Source: Ahrensia sp. (GTDB lineage Bacteria; Pseudomonadota; Alphaproteobacteria; Rhizobiales; Rhizobiaceae). From it: DNA of 64,000 nucleotides. A program made the position numbers and the translations under genes. Below are positions 43,271-52,113 of this stretch, piece after piece. The stretch is from NCBI GenBank assembly GCA_002706335.1, contig PAKZ01000030.1:1-64000 (forward strand). Reading direction: 5' to 3'. Every line of letters starts with the position of its first letter. Within the stretch, counting starts at the first letter, position 1. Under the pieces are notes generated by a model, which made no database searches, was not told where the DNA came from, and saw nothing but the letters and a program-made list of their open reading frames with translations.

Positions 43271-43759
43271 TTGATCAGCGATCTGGACAAGACATATTTG
43301 CGGCGATGCGTCGATCTTGCGCGGGCAGCCGTTGACAGCGGCGACGAGCCATTTGGATCGATCCTGGTCTCCGGCCAGGGGGAAATCCTGATGGAGGACC
43401 ACAATCACGTCGCGGGCGGGGACCACACAAGGCACCCGGAATTCGCGATCGCCCGCTGGGCGGCGAACAACATGACGATCGACGAACGTCGTCAAGCGAC
43501 GGTCTATACGTCGGGAGAGCACTGCCCCATGTGTGCCGCAGCGCATGGCTGGGTAGAACTCGGGCGCATCGTTTATGCAGCGTCGTCCAAACAGCTTGTC
43601 GAATGGCTCACGGAATTCGGCGCATCGCCGCCGCGCGTCAAAGCCTTGCCGATCGGCGATATCATCACAGACACTGTCATCGAGGGTCCAGTTGCCGATT
43701 TTGCCGAAGAAATCAAAAGCCTGCATGCGTTGAGCCACAAGGGCCGCGCCAAGGTTTGA
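43271..43759 (+). CDS. Nucleoside/nucleobase deaminase
   Basis: A 162-residue cytidine-deaminase-fold protein. The zinc motifs are HPEFAIARWA (HxE with the catalytic Glu) and GEHCPMCAAAHG (CxxC); the usual Pro before the first Cys is His here. Homologues deaminate guanine, cytosine or related bases. The start is the TTG at 43271, supported by AAGGAGG 7 bases upstream; the nearest ATG there ends at once in TGA. Possibly functions with the preceding MFS carrier. Confidence 0.85.
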   Translation: MISDLDKTYLRRCVDLARAAVDSGDEPFGSILVSGQGEILMEDHNHVAGGDHTRHPEFAIARWAANNMTIDERRQATVYTSGEHCPMCAAAHGWVELGRIVYAASSKQLVEWLTEFGASPPRVKALPIGDIITDTVIEGPVADFAEEIKSLHALSHKGRAKV

Positions 43760-43823
43760 CCGCAATCGCCCCGGCAAAATAAATCTGACGACAGCCGTCG
43801 ATCGGCCAATCCGGAGAGCAGCC

Positions 43824-44351
43824 ATGCGTCTGACCGTTGTGTTTCTTCTTCTTGTGGCATTGATGCCGCTGCGTGCCGCCGCGGACGACGCCTTCACGAT
43901 GAGCGAACCTCGCGTCGTTGCAAGCGCCGATGTCGATGTCGTCAACGAGATCGGGCGGACGCATGTGCTGGCCGATTTCCTGCCGGTCGGGGAACCCGGC
44001 ATCCTGCATTTCTGGGCGACTTGGTGCGGCCCCTGCCGCGCGGAATTGCCCGATCTCGACGCCTATGCGAAGGATCTGACGGAGCGTGGGCTCGGAACCC
44101 GGCTTGTCGTTGTCGCCGTGGAGCCCTCGCCGCGCGCAAAGATCGACGCCTTCCTGGAAGAGATCGGCCTTGCCGGTTTTGCGACATTGCAGGACACGGA
44201 GAACCGCTCGGGGTCCGTGTTCGGTCTGTTCGGCATGCCGGCAACGCTGCTCATCGACGCCGAGGGACGCGTGGTCGGGCAGCATTCCGGCCCGCTCGAC
44301 TGGAGCGACGAAGCCGTTCGGGCGGAACTCGCCGCGCATCTGGACGGCTGA
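43824..44351 (+). CDS. TlpA-like periplasmic thioredoxin
   Basis: A 175-residue exported thioredoxin-fold protein: signal peptide (LTVVFLLLVALMPLRAAA), then FWATWCGPCRAELPDL with the redox CxxC at about residues 66-69, and the cis-Pro loop GMPATLLID. TlpA-type proteins reduce Cys of apo-cytochromes or of copper sites. It is convergent with the His-rich PCu(A)C-like gene (13 bases), so a role in the same metal pathway is plausible though not proven. Confidence 0.88.
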   Translation: MRLTVVFLLLVALMPLRAAADDAFTMSEPRVVASADVDVVNEIGRTHVLADFLPVGEPGILHFWATWCGPCRAELPDLDAYAKDLTERGLGTRLVVVAVEPSPRAKIDAFLEEIGLAGFATLQDTENRSGSVFGLFGMPATLLIDAEGRVVGQHSGPLDWSDEAVRAELAAHLDG

Positions 44352-44364
44352 GACCTGACCCCGA

Positions 44365-44871
44365 TCAGTGCTGATGGCCGGCATGGCTGTGATGGCGGGC
44401 GTCGGAGGCCTCGACCTGGAAGAGCATCTCGACGTGCCCGAAATCGAACTCGATCTCGATCTCGTGTTCGTCGCCCTCGACCAGCGGCGTGGCGAGGCTG
44501 TTCAGACGCAGCGCGAGGCCATCGGGCGTCAGCGTCATTTCGGTACCGGCCTTGATCGGCACCGGCGGTAGCGCGACATAGACCGGCTCTCCGTCCTTTA
44601 ACTGAAAGCCAACCAGTTCGACCGATGAGGCGATCGCGCTTTCGCCACCGGTGACGGCGATGTCCCGGTCCGACTCGTTGTCGATATCGACGAAGACAAG
44701 AGCGGTCTTGCCGGTCGTGGCCTGTGCCCATGCATGGACAGTGCGCACGCCGTCGATCCCGCCCTCGTGGTGCGAATGGTCTTCATGGTCCCCGGCGAGC
44801 GCGGTTGTCACGAAATCCGGCTGGAACAAGCAGATCGATGCCGTCAGTACGGCGGAAAACACGCGGATCAT
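44365..44871 (-). CDS. His-rich PCu(A)C-like periplasmic protein lacking the copper motif
   Basis: A 168-residue exported protein. After the signal peptide, a His cluster (HEDHSHHEGG, residues 29-38) and a C-terminal one (HHSHAGHQH, 160-168) flank a beta domain that follows the PCu(A)C (DUF461) pattern: HAWAQATTGKTALVFVDIDN, ASSVELVGF, PIKAGTEMTLTPDG and LVEGDEHEIEIEFDFG. The four Cu ligands of that family (HxnM...HxM) are not there: the 'velH' position is Val87 and the 'gglHlMl' stretch reads GLALRL (118-123). Metal binding would have to come from the His-rich ends. Last gene of the ABC operon (24 bases after the permease). Confidence 0.7.
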   Translation of the reverse strand: MIRVFSAVLTASICLFQPDFVTTALAGDHEDHSHHEGGIDGVRTVHAWAQATTGKTALVFVDIDNESDRDIAVTGGESAIASSVELVGFQLKDGEPVYVALPPVPIKAGTEMTLTPDGLALRLNSLATPLVEGDEHEIEIEFDFGHVEMLFQVEASDARHHSHAGHQH

Positions 44872-44895
44872 GAAACGCCCCTTGATGTAATGTTG

Positions 44896-46218
44896 TTACG
44901 CCCGCAGATCGGTAACGATGTTGCGTGACAGGGCCATGAAGGCGGGCGTCAGGGCGAGAATCACCGTTAGGCTGACGAAGCCGGCGACGAGGTGGAATTC
45001 CGGCCAGCCGAGTGTCGCGGTGACCAGGATGTCGGTGCGGGCGGTGACGACGCGCGAAATCGCGCCGACGGCGGCAAAGCCCACAGCGACGCCCAGTATC
45101 GCACCGGCCCCGATCAGGACCGCCGCATAGGACCAGACGACGGAAAATACGAAACGATCCGGCGCACCAAGGGCACGCAGCAGCGCAAGGCGGCGAGCAT
45201 AGAGGCGGGTCAGTACGACGAGCCCTGCGAGCACACCGGCGGTCACCAGAACCTGAGTCAGGACCGCCATGACGCTCATGACCTGACGGACATCGCCAAG
45301 CATGGAATGGAGGCCGGCCAGCACGGCGCCGGGGAAGAAGGCCATCGTCTTGTCGGTGGTGAATTCCGAGCGGAGCGCGTAATTCGCCCAAAGCTGGTCG
45401 GCGCGCACGAGCACGGCAGGCGTGCCCGGAAAATATTCCGGATCGAAGGGCGGACCGATCCGGCCGGCATCGTCCGGCGCATGGCCGGATGCGAGGCCAT
45501 GAACGGCCCAAACCCCCTCAACGGGCACGAGGATCGCCTTGTCCCACGGGCTGCCGGTCAGCCGCATCTTGCCGACGACCACGATATCGTGGCCCTCATG
45601 GGCGTCATGCTCCGCGGCGTCGCCGACGCCGTGAGCCGGCACGAAACGGTCGCCGACTTTCAGGGGAACACGCGCACCAGCGACCGCCTCGCCCATGGAA
45701 GCGAACATGCGGCCCTCGACGAGATCGCCAGCCAGATGGGTGACGAATTGCGGCGTCGTGCCGATGACCGGCGACGCCAGATAGCTGTCGCCATAGGCGA
45801 TCGGCGCGGCGAGCGAGACGTTCTCGTGGGTGGCGATACGGTCGTAGGTCTGGCCGTCGATCAGCGGCACGTCGACCGGTTGCAAATAGACGGCGGCCAT
45901 AAGCATCTGCACTTCGGAGCCCGGTGCAGCAACGATGAGATCGAATTTCTCGGCGGCGCGTGCAGTGCCTTTGCGCAGCCCGCGTTCCTGCGCGATCAAC
46001 CCGACGCCGATGCCGACCGAGATGGCGATCAGCGTGACGAAGAGCGCATTGGTCCAGTGATAGCGCCACATCATCGCCCGCACGAGGCCGAAGGGACGGT
46101 AGCCGCGCGTGACAATCAACCCAATGATCAGCGGGGGCAGAAGCAGGATGACGAACCAGAGGACGTCCTGCGCGGTGGCGGGAAGAGAGTTCCAGGCATC
46201 TGTTACCGGCGCGAACAC
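44896..46218 (-). CDS. ABC transporter permease, FtsX/MacB type
   Basis: A 440-residue membrane protein with an N-terminal helix pair, a large periplasmic domain, and three C-terminal helices of the FtsX type (VLAGLVVLTRLYARRLALLR with ALGAPDRFVF, the coupling region). The periplasmic domain includes a His-rich loop, AAEHDAHEGHD (201-211), which is unusual for this family and points to metal binding. It starts 3 bases after the ATPase gene, so they form one transporter. Confidence 0.85.
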   Translation of the reverse strand: MFAPVTDAWNSLPATAQDVLWFVILLLPPLIIGLIVTRGYRPFGLVRAMMWRYHWTNALFVTLIAISVGIGVGLIAQERGLRKGTARAAEKFDLIVAAPGSEVQMLMAAVYLQPVDVPLIDGQTYDRIATHENVSLAAPIAYGDSYLASPVIGTTPQFVTHLAGDLVEGRMFASMGEAVAGARVPLKVGDRFVPAHGVGDAAEHDAHEGHDIVVVGKMRLTGSPWDKAILVPVEGVWAVHGLASGHAPDDAGRIGPPFDPEYFPGTPAVLVRADQLWANYALRSEFTTDKTMAFFPGAVLAGLHSMLGDVRQVMSVMAVLTQVLVTAGVLAGLVVLTRLYARRLALLRALGAPDRFVFSVVWSYAAVLIGAGAILGVAVGFAAVGAISRVVTARTDILVTATLGWPEFHLVAGFVSLTVILALTPAFMALSRNIVTDLRA

Positions 46219-46221
46219 GGA

Positions 46222-46896
46222 TCAGCCCTCGCCCGTCCAGCAACCGTCGACAATGTCGATGACGCGATCCATGCGCTCATGCAGGGTGGCGTCATGGCTG
46301 ACCGCGATCAGCGTCTTGCCGCGCGTCTCCGCCAGATCGGCGAGATCGCCGATCAGCCGGTCGGCGGCGGCCCGGTCCAGGCTGGCGGTCGGCTCGTCGG
46401 CGAGAATGATCGGGGGATCGGCGGCCAGCGCGCGCGCGACCGCGACACGCTGGCGTTCGCCGCCGGAAAAGGTGTCGACCGCGCGGTCGGCGTGATCGCC
46501 GAGGCCCAGATGCGCAAGCATCGCGGCCGCGCCGTCCGCGATGCGGCCACGCTCCGCCCTCCCCGCATAGCCAGCCGCGAGCGCGGCGTTGCCGAGCGCC
46601 GGCAGTTCCTCGAACAGGAGGAAGTCCTGGAAGATCATGCCGACGCGCTCGCGGCGGAAGCGGGCGCGCTGGGAAGCGTTCATGGCAGAGATCGTCTCAT
46701 CGTCCCATGTCACCGTCCCGGCTTTCATGGCGACGAGGCCGGCGATCGCGTACAGAAAGGTGGATTTGCCTGCACCGGACGGGCCGCGCACGCCGACGCG
46801 GCCTCCGGCGGGTATGTCGAGCGCGCCGATGCGCAGGAGCCGACGTCCGCGGTCGCCCTCGACGACGAGTTCGCGAACGGAGAGGGCTAAACCCAT
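46222..46896 (-). CDS. ABC transporter ATP-binding protein
   Basis: A 224-residue ATPase of the LolD/MacB type. Walker A GPSGAGKST, the Q-loop VGMIFQDF, signature TFSGGERQRVAVA, Walker B ILADEPTASLD and the switch His in VSHDATL are all present, so it should be active. The start MGLALSV is preferred because the longer open frame upstream has no homology. Pairs with the downstream FtsX-type permease. Confidence 0.93.
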   Translation of the reverse strand: MGLALSVRELVVEGDRGRRLLRIGALDIPAGGRVGVRGPSGAGKSTFLYAIAGLVAMKAGTVTWDDETISAMNASQRARFRRERVGMIFQDFLLFEELPALGNAALAAGYAGRAERGRIADGAAAMLAHLGLGDHADRAVDTFSGGERQRVAVARALAADPPIILADEPTASLDRAAADRLIGDLADLAETRGKTLIAVSHDATLHERMDRVIDIVDGCWTGEG

Positions 46897-47017
46897 CAGC
46901 CGAATCCCTTTTCCGATGTTACGACGAAGCTTCGCTTCGCCCGGGCCTGCGTAGGCGCCGGCTGACCGCGTGACGCACGGTGGGGCTTGCGAACCTCTCG
47001 GTTCGTCGAAACGCACA

Positions 47018-47455
47018 TCAGCCCCTCTCGTAGATAGCGTCGACCAGCCGCACGCGGCTGACGAACCCCAGTTCCGGATCGGTATAGGCGCCGAGCGCGA
47101 GTTGGCCGCTGGTAACGATGCGGATATTGAAAGGCACGGTCTTCAGGGTGCGCTTGGTGTAGACGGCAAGAATGTCATCCGGCCATTCGGCCTCTGTCTC
47201 GCAAAACGGGCAGACCGCCATCGGCCGCTTGGTCAGCACGAAGAACGACGAATCCGCCTTGAGCGGCGGCGCCATGTATCCCTGGACGGAAACACGGCTG
47301 CCCTCCATGGATTTCGCATAATCGGAAAAAGACAGATTCTTGTTGTAAAGATCGCGCATGCGCACGACCCCTTCGTCCTGCGCCAGCGCCGGCGGTGCAA
47401 ATCCGATTGCAAGACTCGCGCCGAGAAAGGCTCTCCGGTCCATTCCTGTCCTCAC
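47018..47455 (-). CDS. Tat-like exported protein, DUF3299-like
   Basis: A 145-residue protein with a signal peptide starting MDRRAFLGASLAIGFAPPAL, of the 'RR' type though short. The mature part contains GSRVSVQGYMAPPLKAD and MAVCPFCETE with a CxxC pair; the layout (GYM.P..., hydrophobic strand, Cys motif) recalls DUF3299-type proteins that accompany metal ABC systems. It is 121 bases upstream of the ATPase gene on the same strand, probably the first gene of that operon. Confidence 0.68.
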   Translation of the reverse strand: MRTGMDRRAFLGASLAIGFAPPALAQDEGVVRMRDLYNKNLSFSDYAKSMEGSRVSVQGYMAPPLKADSSFFVLTKRPMAVCPFCETEAEWPDDILAVYTKRTLKTVPFNIRIVTSGQLALGAYTDPELGFVSRVRLVDAIYERG

Positions 47456-47500
47456 TTCAACATTCGGTTTCAGCTTAAAGCCATGTCAGGCAGGGACGAG

Positions 47501-47524
47501 GAAAGGCCCGCATGGTCGCGGGCC
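47501..47524 (-). terminator. Likely terminator after phoA
   Basis: On the minus strand a 7-bp GC stem (GGCCCGC / GCGGGCC, 47505-47511 with 47518-47524) with a 6-base loop is followed only by TTTC. It lies 23 bases after the alkaline phosphatase stop codon. The T-run is short, so strength is uncertain. Confidence 0.55.
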
Positions 47525-47547
47525 TCTCCCATTTGCATATGCGGCGA

Positions 47548-49035
47548 TTATTCGGCGGTGACCGCCTGGTGCATCACGTGGAAGATCACGTTCTGCTCAA
47601 GCGTGCCGGTCAGCAGATGCGCCCAGGGGCCCTTGGCGAAGGAGACCACGTCCTCGCCCGAATGGGTCTCGGATGACATCGGGATCAGCGCCTGCTGCAG
47701 ATATTCCGGGTCGGTCGCTGCGTCTTCGTCGATATTCGGGCGGGTGCCGAAATAGTCGCCGTCGGCCTGTTCGGTCATCACCGAACCGGCGCCGTTCAGG
47801 TAGCCGATGACGGTGTAGGGCTTGCCATCGGCGCCGAGCAGCGGCTCGCCGGAGTTCTCGACCTGGCCGGCCTTGATGCCCATGCAGAGGCCCAGAATGT
47901 TGGAGCCGCGACCGCAATATCCGTTGAAGGCGATCGCGTGTTCGTGGTCGGCGGTGACGATGATCAGGGTGTCCTCGTCATCGGTCAGTTCGTCGGCCAG
48001 AGCGACGGCCCTGGCGAATTCCTGACCGTCCGTGAGGGTGCGGTAGGCGTTGCCGGCATGGTTGGCGTGGTCGACACGGCCCGCTTCGACTTCGAGGTAA
48101 AAGCCGTCGCCGTTCTGGCTCAGCTGCTCGATGGCGGCCTTGGTCAGGTCGGTCAGGGACGGCTCGTCATTGTCGGTGCGGTCGTATTCGTATTTCATGT
48201 GGCTGTCTTCGAACAGGCCGAGCACCGGCGTAGAGCCGTCGAGTTTGAGCGCGTTGAAGGATGCGGTGTCGTAGGCGTATTGCGCGCCAGCGGCCTGGGC
48301 TTCCTCGATCAGGTTGCGGCCGTCGATGCGGCGGCCCTTGCCGCCGTCCATGGTCTCGACGTCCTTCGGCGCGAAGTAACGCGAGCCGCCGCCGAAGGCG
48401 AGGTCGACCGTGCCGGCGGACATGGCGTCGAACAGCTGCTGGGCGATATCGGTGCAGCCTTCCGGCGCTTCACCTTCCCAGTTGCGGTCGGCCGTCTTGG
48501 CGTAAACGGCGGCCGGCGTGGCATGGGTGATGCGCGCCGTGGAGACGATACCGACCGATTTACCCATGCCCGTGACGATCTCGGAGAAGGTGGTCAGCTT
48601 GTTACCTTCCTCGGAGGCGCAATCCTTGTTCACGCCGGCTTCGGAGAGGTTGATCGTGTTGAAGATCTGCTTGACGCCGGTGTTCATCGAACCGGCGGTC
48701 GGGGCGGAATCCGGGGTCTGGGCGTTGATGTTGTAGGTCTTGATCAGCGCGGTATAGGGATAGGTCTCGTAGGGCAGGACGTTTTCCGAACCGAGCATGC
48801 CCTTGGACTGGCCGTCGAACAGGCGGACGGCATAGTTGGTGCCGACGCCGTTACCGTCGGCGACGAACAGGATGACGTTCTTCGCTTTCTTCGTATTGGG
48901 CTGGGCGGCAATCTTTTCCTGAATGACTTTCTGCGCATCGGTGAACCAGTCGCTGCCGGCCTGCGGCAGGTCCTGGGCGAAGGCGGCGGATGCGGAAAGC
49001 GTCGCGAGAAGCGCCGCGGTGACGGTCGTTTTCAT
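47548..49035 (-). CDS. phoA: Alkaline phosphatase, PhoA superfamily
   Basis: A 495-residue periplasmic phosphomonoesterase. After the signal peptide (MKTTVTAALLATLSASAAFA), NVILFVADGNGVG is the first metal loop, TPDSAPTAGS holds the nucleophilic Ser, ITHATPAAV, LEVEAGRVDHANHAG, TADHEHAIAF and ETHSGEDV give the remaining metal ligands. The start is the Met before the signal peptide; the longer frame lacks one. No clear Pho box was found upstream. Length is at the upper end for the family. Confidence 0.93.
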   Translation of the reverse strand: MKTTVTAALLATLSASAAFAQDLPQAGSDWFTDAQKVIQEKIAAQPNTKKAKNVILFVADGNGVGTNYAVRLFDGQSKGMLGSENVLPYETYPYTALIKTYNINAQTPDSAPTAGSMNTGVKQIFNTINLSEAGVNKDCASEEGNKLTTFSEIVTGMGKSVGIVSTARITHATPAAVYAKTADRNWEGEAPEGCTDIAQQLFDAMSAGTVDLAFGGGSRYFAPKDVETMDGGKGRRIDGRNLIEEAQAAGAQYAYDTASFNALKLDGSTPVLGLFEDSHMKYEYDRTDNDEPSLTDLTKAAIEQLSQNGDGFYLEVEAGRVDHANHAGNAYRTLTDGQEFARAVALADELTDDEDTLIIVTADHEHAIAFNGYCGRGSNILGLCMGIKAGQVENSGEPLLGADGKPYTVIGYLNGAGSVMTEQADGDYFGTRPNIDEDAATDPEYLQQALIPMSSETHSGEDVVSFAKGPWAHLLTGTLEQNVIFHVMHQAVTAE

Positions 49036-49197
49036 GGGTGTCTCCCTGTGAGATGGATGACGATGGTCGTCTCCCGCCTCGTATCCGCCGCCCATGACAA
49101 TTGGATAACGGCGACAGGGAAAAATTCTTCGATATCAATATGTTATGTTATAACAAGCCGCAAGAGCGAGATCACGCAACGGAACGATAGACCGAAT

Positions 49198-49728
49198 TCA
49201 TGAGGCGTTTTCAGGGGTTGCGCGTGCCGGGAAGATCGAGCAGGTCTCCGTGCCGAAGGCGAGCAGCCTGCCGCGGTTGTCAGTCAGGCGGGCTTCGGAT
49301 ACGCCGATCGTTCGCCCGCGAGTGACGATACTGGCTTCGCAGGTGACCTCGCCCATATCCGGCAGGACCGGGCGGAGAAGGTTGACCTTGAACTCCGTCG
49401 TCGTCAGGGCTTCGCCCTTCTTCAGCACGGAATGGACGACGCAGGCGAGCGCGGAATCCATGATCGTCGCGGTCCAGCCGCCATGCACCGTTCCGCCCGG
49501 ATTCAGATACTCGGCCTTGGGCAGGCCCTTGAAAACCACCCTGCCCTCATCGGCTTCCGTCAAAGCGAATGAAAGGGTTTTGGAGATGGGTGGCGCGGGC
49601 AGATCGCCGGAGATGATGCCGCGCAGGATCTCCACCCCGGTCATCTCGTGATAGGCGGGAAGAGGAATCGGGCCGAAACCGCCGAGGGAGACCACACCGG
49701 GCATGATTTCGTTGTTCGGTTCGCTCAC
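49198..49728 (-). CDS. PaaI-type hotdog thioesterase
   Basis: A 176-residue acyl-CoA thioesterase-like protein. LNPGGTVHGGWTATIMDSAL carries the GxxHGG-type hotdog motif with the catalytic Asp on the central helix, and LTTTEFKVNLLRPV is the family strand. The substrate may be an aromatic or short acyl-CoA. Its ATG overlaps the recO stop by four bases, so it is the last gene of the rpoZ-recO run. Confidence 0.88.
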   Translation of the reverse strand: MSEPNNEIMPGVVSLGGFGPIPLPAYHEMTGVEILRGIISGDLPAPPISKTLSFALTEADEGRVVFKGLPKAEYLNPGGTVHGGWTATIMDSALACVVHSVLKKGEALTTTEFKVNLLRPVLPDMGEVTCEASIVTRGRTIGVSEARLTDNRGRLLAFGTETCSIFPARATPENAS

Positions 49729-50474
49729 AATATTTGCTCCCTGTTTTCTGAAAAGGCCCGGCCGACCGAGGCGATGAAGCCGGTGCGCGCGTCGGGCTCC
49801 TTGACGGCGCGCGGTTCATAGACATGCCGGCGCAGGAAAAAGCCCGTCAACTCGAAGGCGGACGCCATTTCCCCTGCCGTCGGCACAACGGAGGGCTGGC
49901 CGCCGAGAAAGGCCGGCAGCGCCATGAGCTTGTCCTTCCAGGGATCGCCGGCAAGACGACTGACGGCGCGGCCGGTCTTCGGCGACACATAGACCAGGTC
50001 GTTGCGCTGGCCGGTTCCCGCACAGGCGGAAAGATCGAGACCGAAGCCCAGTTCCTCCAGCAGGCGCAACTCGAAGCGCACCATCAGCGGGCCGGCGATC
50101 TCCGGCTCGCAGAGATGCTCGATCACGACTTCCATGGCGCGGAAGAGCTCGGAATGCCGGTCGCGCTCGGGCAGAAGGCGCAGATGGCTGGCGAGAAGCT
50201 GGATGCCGTAAATGCCGGACGGCTCTTCCATCAGCCGGGCCGCGGCGAGCGCCAGCGGTTCGACCTGGAAGGTGCCGAGGTGATCGGCAAGGCGCGCGCG
50301 CCAGGTCAGCTCGACCTCGTTTCCGGGCTGGAGCAAAGGCTGCTGCTTGCGCGAACGGCCGCCGCGCACCAGCCCGAGGTGACGGCCGCGCTGTTCGGTC
50401 ATCACTTCCAGGATCAGGCTTGTCTCGCCATGCCTGCGCGTTCCGATGATGATACCGCGATCCCGCCATTCCAT
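49725..50474 (-). CDS. recO: DNA repair protein RecO
   Basis: A 249-residue recombination mediator of the RecFOR pathway, loading RecA on SSB-coated DNA. MEWRDRGIIIGTRRHGETSL is the typical N-terminal OB-fold start, and FELRLLEELGFGLDLSACAG begins the C-terminal domain; the usual zinc Cys set is reduced to this one Cys. It follows era by 15 bases. Confidence 0.93.
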   Translation of the reverse strand: MEWRDRGIIIGTRRHGETSLILEVMTEQRGRHLGLVRGGRSRKQQPLLQPGNEVELTWRARLADHLGTFQVEPLALAAARLMEEPSGIYGIQLLASHLRLLPERDRHSELFRAMEVVIEHLCEPEIAGPLMVRFELRLLEELGFGLDLSACAGTGQRNDLVYVSPKTGRAVSRLAGDPWKDKLMALPAFLGGQPSVVPTAGEMASAFELTGFFLRRHVYEPRAVKEPDARTGFIASVGRAFSENREQIL

Positions 50475-50489
50475 GGCGCGGAGATTGCG

Positions 50490-51410
50490 TCAGTCGCCGG
50501 AAAAGTCCAGCCCCATCTCGCGATAACGTTCCGGATCGTTGCCCCAGTTCTCGCGCACCTTGACGAAGAGGAAGAGGTGGACCGGCTGTTCGAGGATCTC
50601 GGCGATTTCCTTGCGGGCGGCCTGACCGATGGCCTTGATGGTCTCTCCCTTGCGGCCGAGCACGATCTTCTTCTGGCTGTCGCGTTCGACATAGCCCACC
50701 TGCTGGATCTTGACCGAGCCGTCCTTCTTCTCCTCCCAACTCTCCGTCTCGACGGTGGAGGAATAGGGAAGCTCCTGATGCAGGCGCAGATAGAGCTTTT
50801 CGCGGGTGATCTCGGCGGCGAGCTGGCGCATCGGCAGGTCGGAAATCTGGTCCTCGGGATAGTACCAGGGGCCTTCCGGGACGGTGGCCGCGATCTTGTT
50901 CAGCAGGTCCTTGCAGCCGGACCCGCCAAGCGCCGAGATCATGAAGGTCTCGGCGAAGTCGGCGCGTTCGTTCAGGACCTTGGCCAGTTCCAGCAGCTTC
51001 GGCGGCTCGACCGTGTCGACCTTGTTGAGGATCAGCCATTTGGGCAGCTTGATCGAGGGCAGCATCTCGATGATGCGCTCCTCGTCCTCGCGGACGCCCT
51101 TGCGCGCGTCGATCAGCACCAGGACGATATCGGCGTCGCGGGCGCCGGACCACGCGGTCGTGACCATGGCGCGGTCGAGACGGCGCTTTGGCGCGAACAC
51201 GCCGGGCGTATCCATGAGGACGATCTGCGTGTTGTCGACGGTCGCGATGCCGCGCACCAGCGCCCGCGTCGTCTGCACCTTGTGGGTGACGATCGAGACC
51301 TTGGCGCCGACCAGTTGGTTGACGAGCGTCGATTTGCCGGCATTCGGCGCGCCGATCAGCGCGACAAAGCCCGAGCGGGTCGGCGTTTCAGGAGTATCAG
51401 TCATCGTCAC
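50490..51410 (-). CDS. era: GTPase Era
   Basis: A 306-residue GTPase needed for 30S maturation and 16S 3'-end processing. G1 GAPNAGKSTL, G3 DTPG, G4 NKVD and the C-terminal KH domain (GRKGETIKAIGQAARKEIAE) are all seen. It overlaps the end of rnc by 14 bases on the same strand. Confidence 0.96.
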   Translation of the reverse strand: MTMTDTPETPTRSGFVALIGAPNAGKSTLVNQLVGAKVSIVTHKVQTTRALVRGIATVDNTQIVLMDTPGVFAPKRRLDRAMVTTAWSGARDADIVLVLIDARKGVREDEERIIEMLPSIKLPKWLILNKVDTVEPPKLLELAKVLNERADFAETFMISALGGSGCKDLLNKIAATVPEGPWYYPEDQISDLPMRQLAAEITREKLYLRLHQELPYSSTVETESWEEKKDGSVKIQQVGYVERDSQKKIVLGRKGETIKAIGQAARKEIAEILEQPVHLFLFVKVRENWGNDPERYREMGLDFSGD

Positions 51411-52113
51411 GCACCTTTTCGCGCACCAGCATGCGGGACGCAGCCGCCTGTTCGGCGATTCGTTTGGAACGGCCCTCGGCCGTTTCCGGTTTCATTGTCC
51501 CGACGGTGACCGAAACCGTGAAGACGGGATCGTGATCGGGGCCTGTGCGCGCAACGACCTTGTAGGCCGGCGTCACGCCATGGGCCTGATGCGCCCATTC
51601 CTGCAATTCGGTCATGGCGTCGCGGCGTGCGGCTTCCGCATTGGCTGCGCGTTCGGACCAGTAACGGCGGATGAAGGGACGCACCGCGTCCAGCCCGCCT
51701 TCGAGATAGATCGTCGCGATCAGCGATTCGACGACATCCGCGCGCAGGTTCTTGCGGTGGCTGTCGCGCAGCTGACGCACGTCGGAGCCGGTGCGGATGA
51801 AATCGTTCAGCGACAATTCGTCGGCGACCTCGGCCAGCGTGTCGGCATTGACGAGCTGGTTCAGACGAACCGAGAGTTCGCCTTCGTCGGCGGCCTGGAA
51901 TTGCGCGAAAAGCATTTCAGCGACGCACAAGCCAAGCACGCGATCGCCCAGAAATTCCAGCCGCTCATAGTCGCGCCCTCCCCGACCACGGGCGCTGGCA
52001 TGAGTCAGCGCCCGGTCGAGGCGTTCGGCATCTGCGAAACGATGGCCGGTAATGTCTTCCAGCCGCCGCAACATGTCCGGTGAAATGCGGGGGCCGGCCT
52101 GCGCCTTGGTCAT
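51397..52113 (-). CDS. rnc: Ribonuclease III
   Basis: A 238-residue double-strand-specific RNase. The signature ERLEFLGDRVLGL at about residues 44-56 carries catalytic acidic residues, further Asp/Glu lie in ADVVESLIATIYLEGG, and a double-stranded RNA-binding domain ends the protein. It starts within the last codons of lepB (4-base overlap). Confidence 0.96.
   Translation of the reverse strand: MTKAQAGPRISPDMLRRLEDITGHRFADAERLDRALTHASARGRGGRDYERLEFLGDRVLGLCVAEMLFAQFQAADEGELSVRLNQLVNADTLAEVADELSLNDFIRTGSDVRQLRDSHRKNLRADVVESLIATIYLEGGLDAVRPFIRRYWSERAANAEAARRDAMTELQEWAHQAHGVTPAYKVVARTGPDHDPVFTVSVTVGTMKPETAEGRSKRIAEQAAASRMLVREKVRDDD

Noticed and set aside
44992-46890. 632-residue open frame on the plus strand
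   Set aside because: Antisense to the ABC permease and ATPase genes, which have complete family motifs; composition is that of a shadow.
49036-49197. Search for a Pho box before the PhoA-type gene
   Set aside because: CTGTCGC and TTGTCAT occur on the minus strand but 18 bases apart, not the 11-base spacing of Pho boxes; only a 10-bp palindrome TGTTATAACA (49146-49155) stands out.
49824-51509. 561-residue open frame on the plus strand
   Set aside because: Antisense to recO and era, both certain genes.
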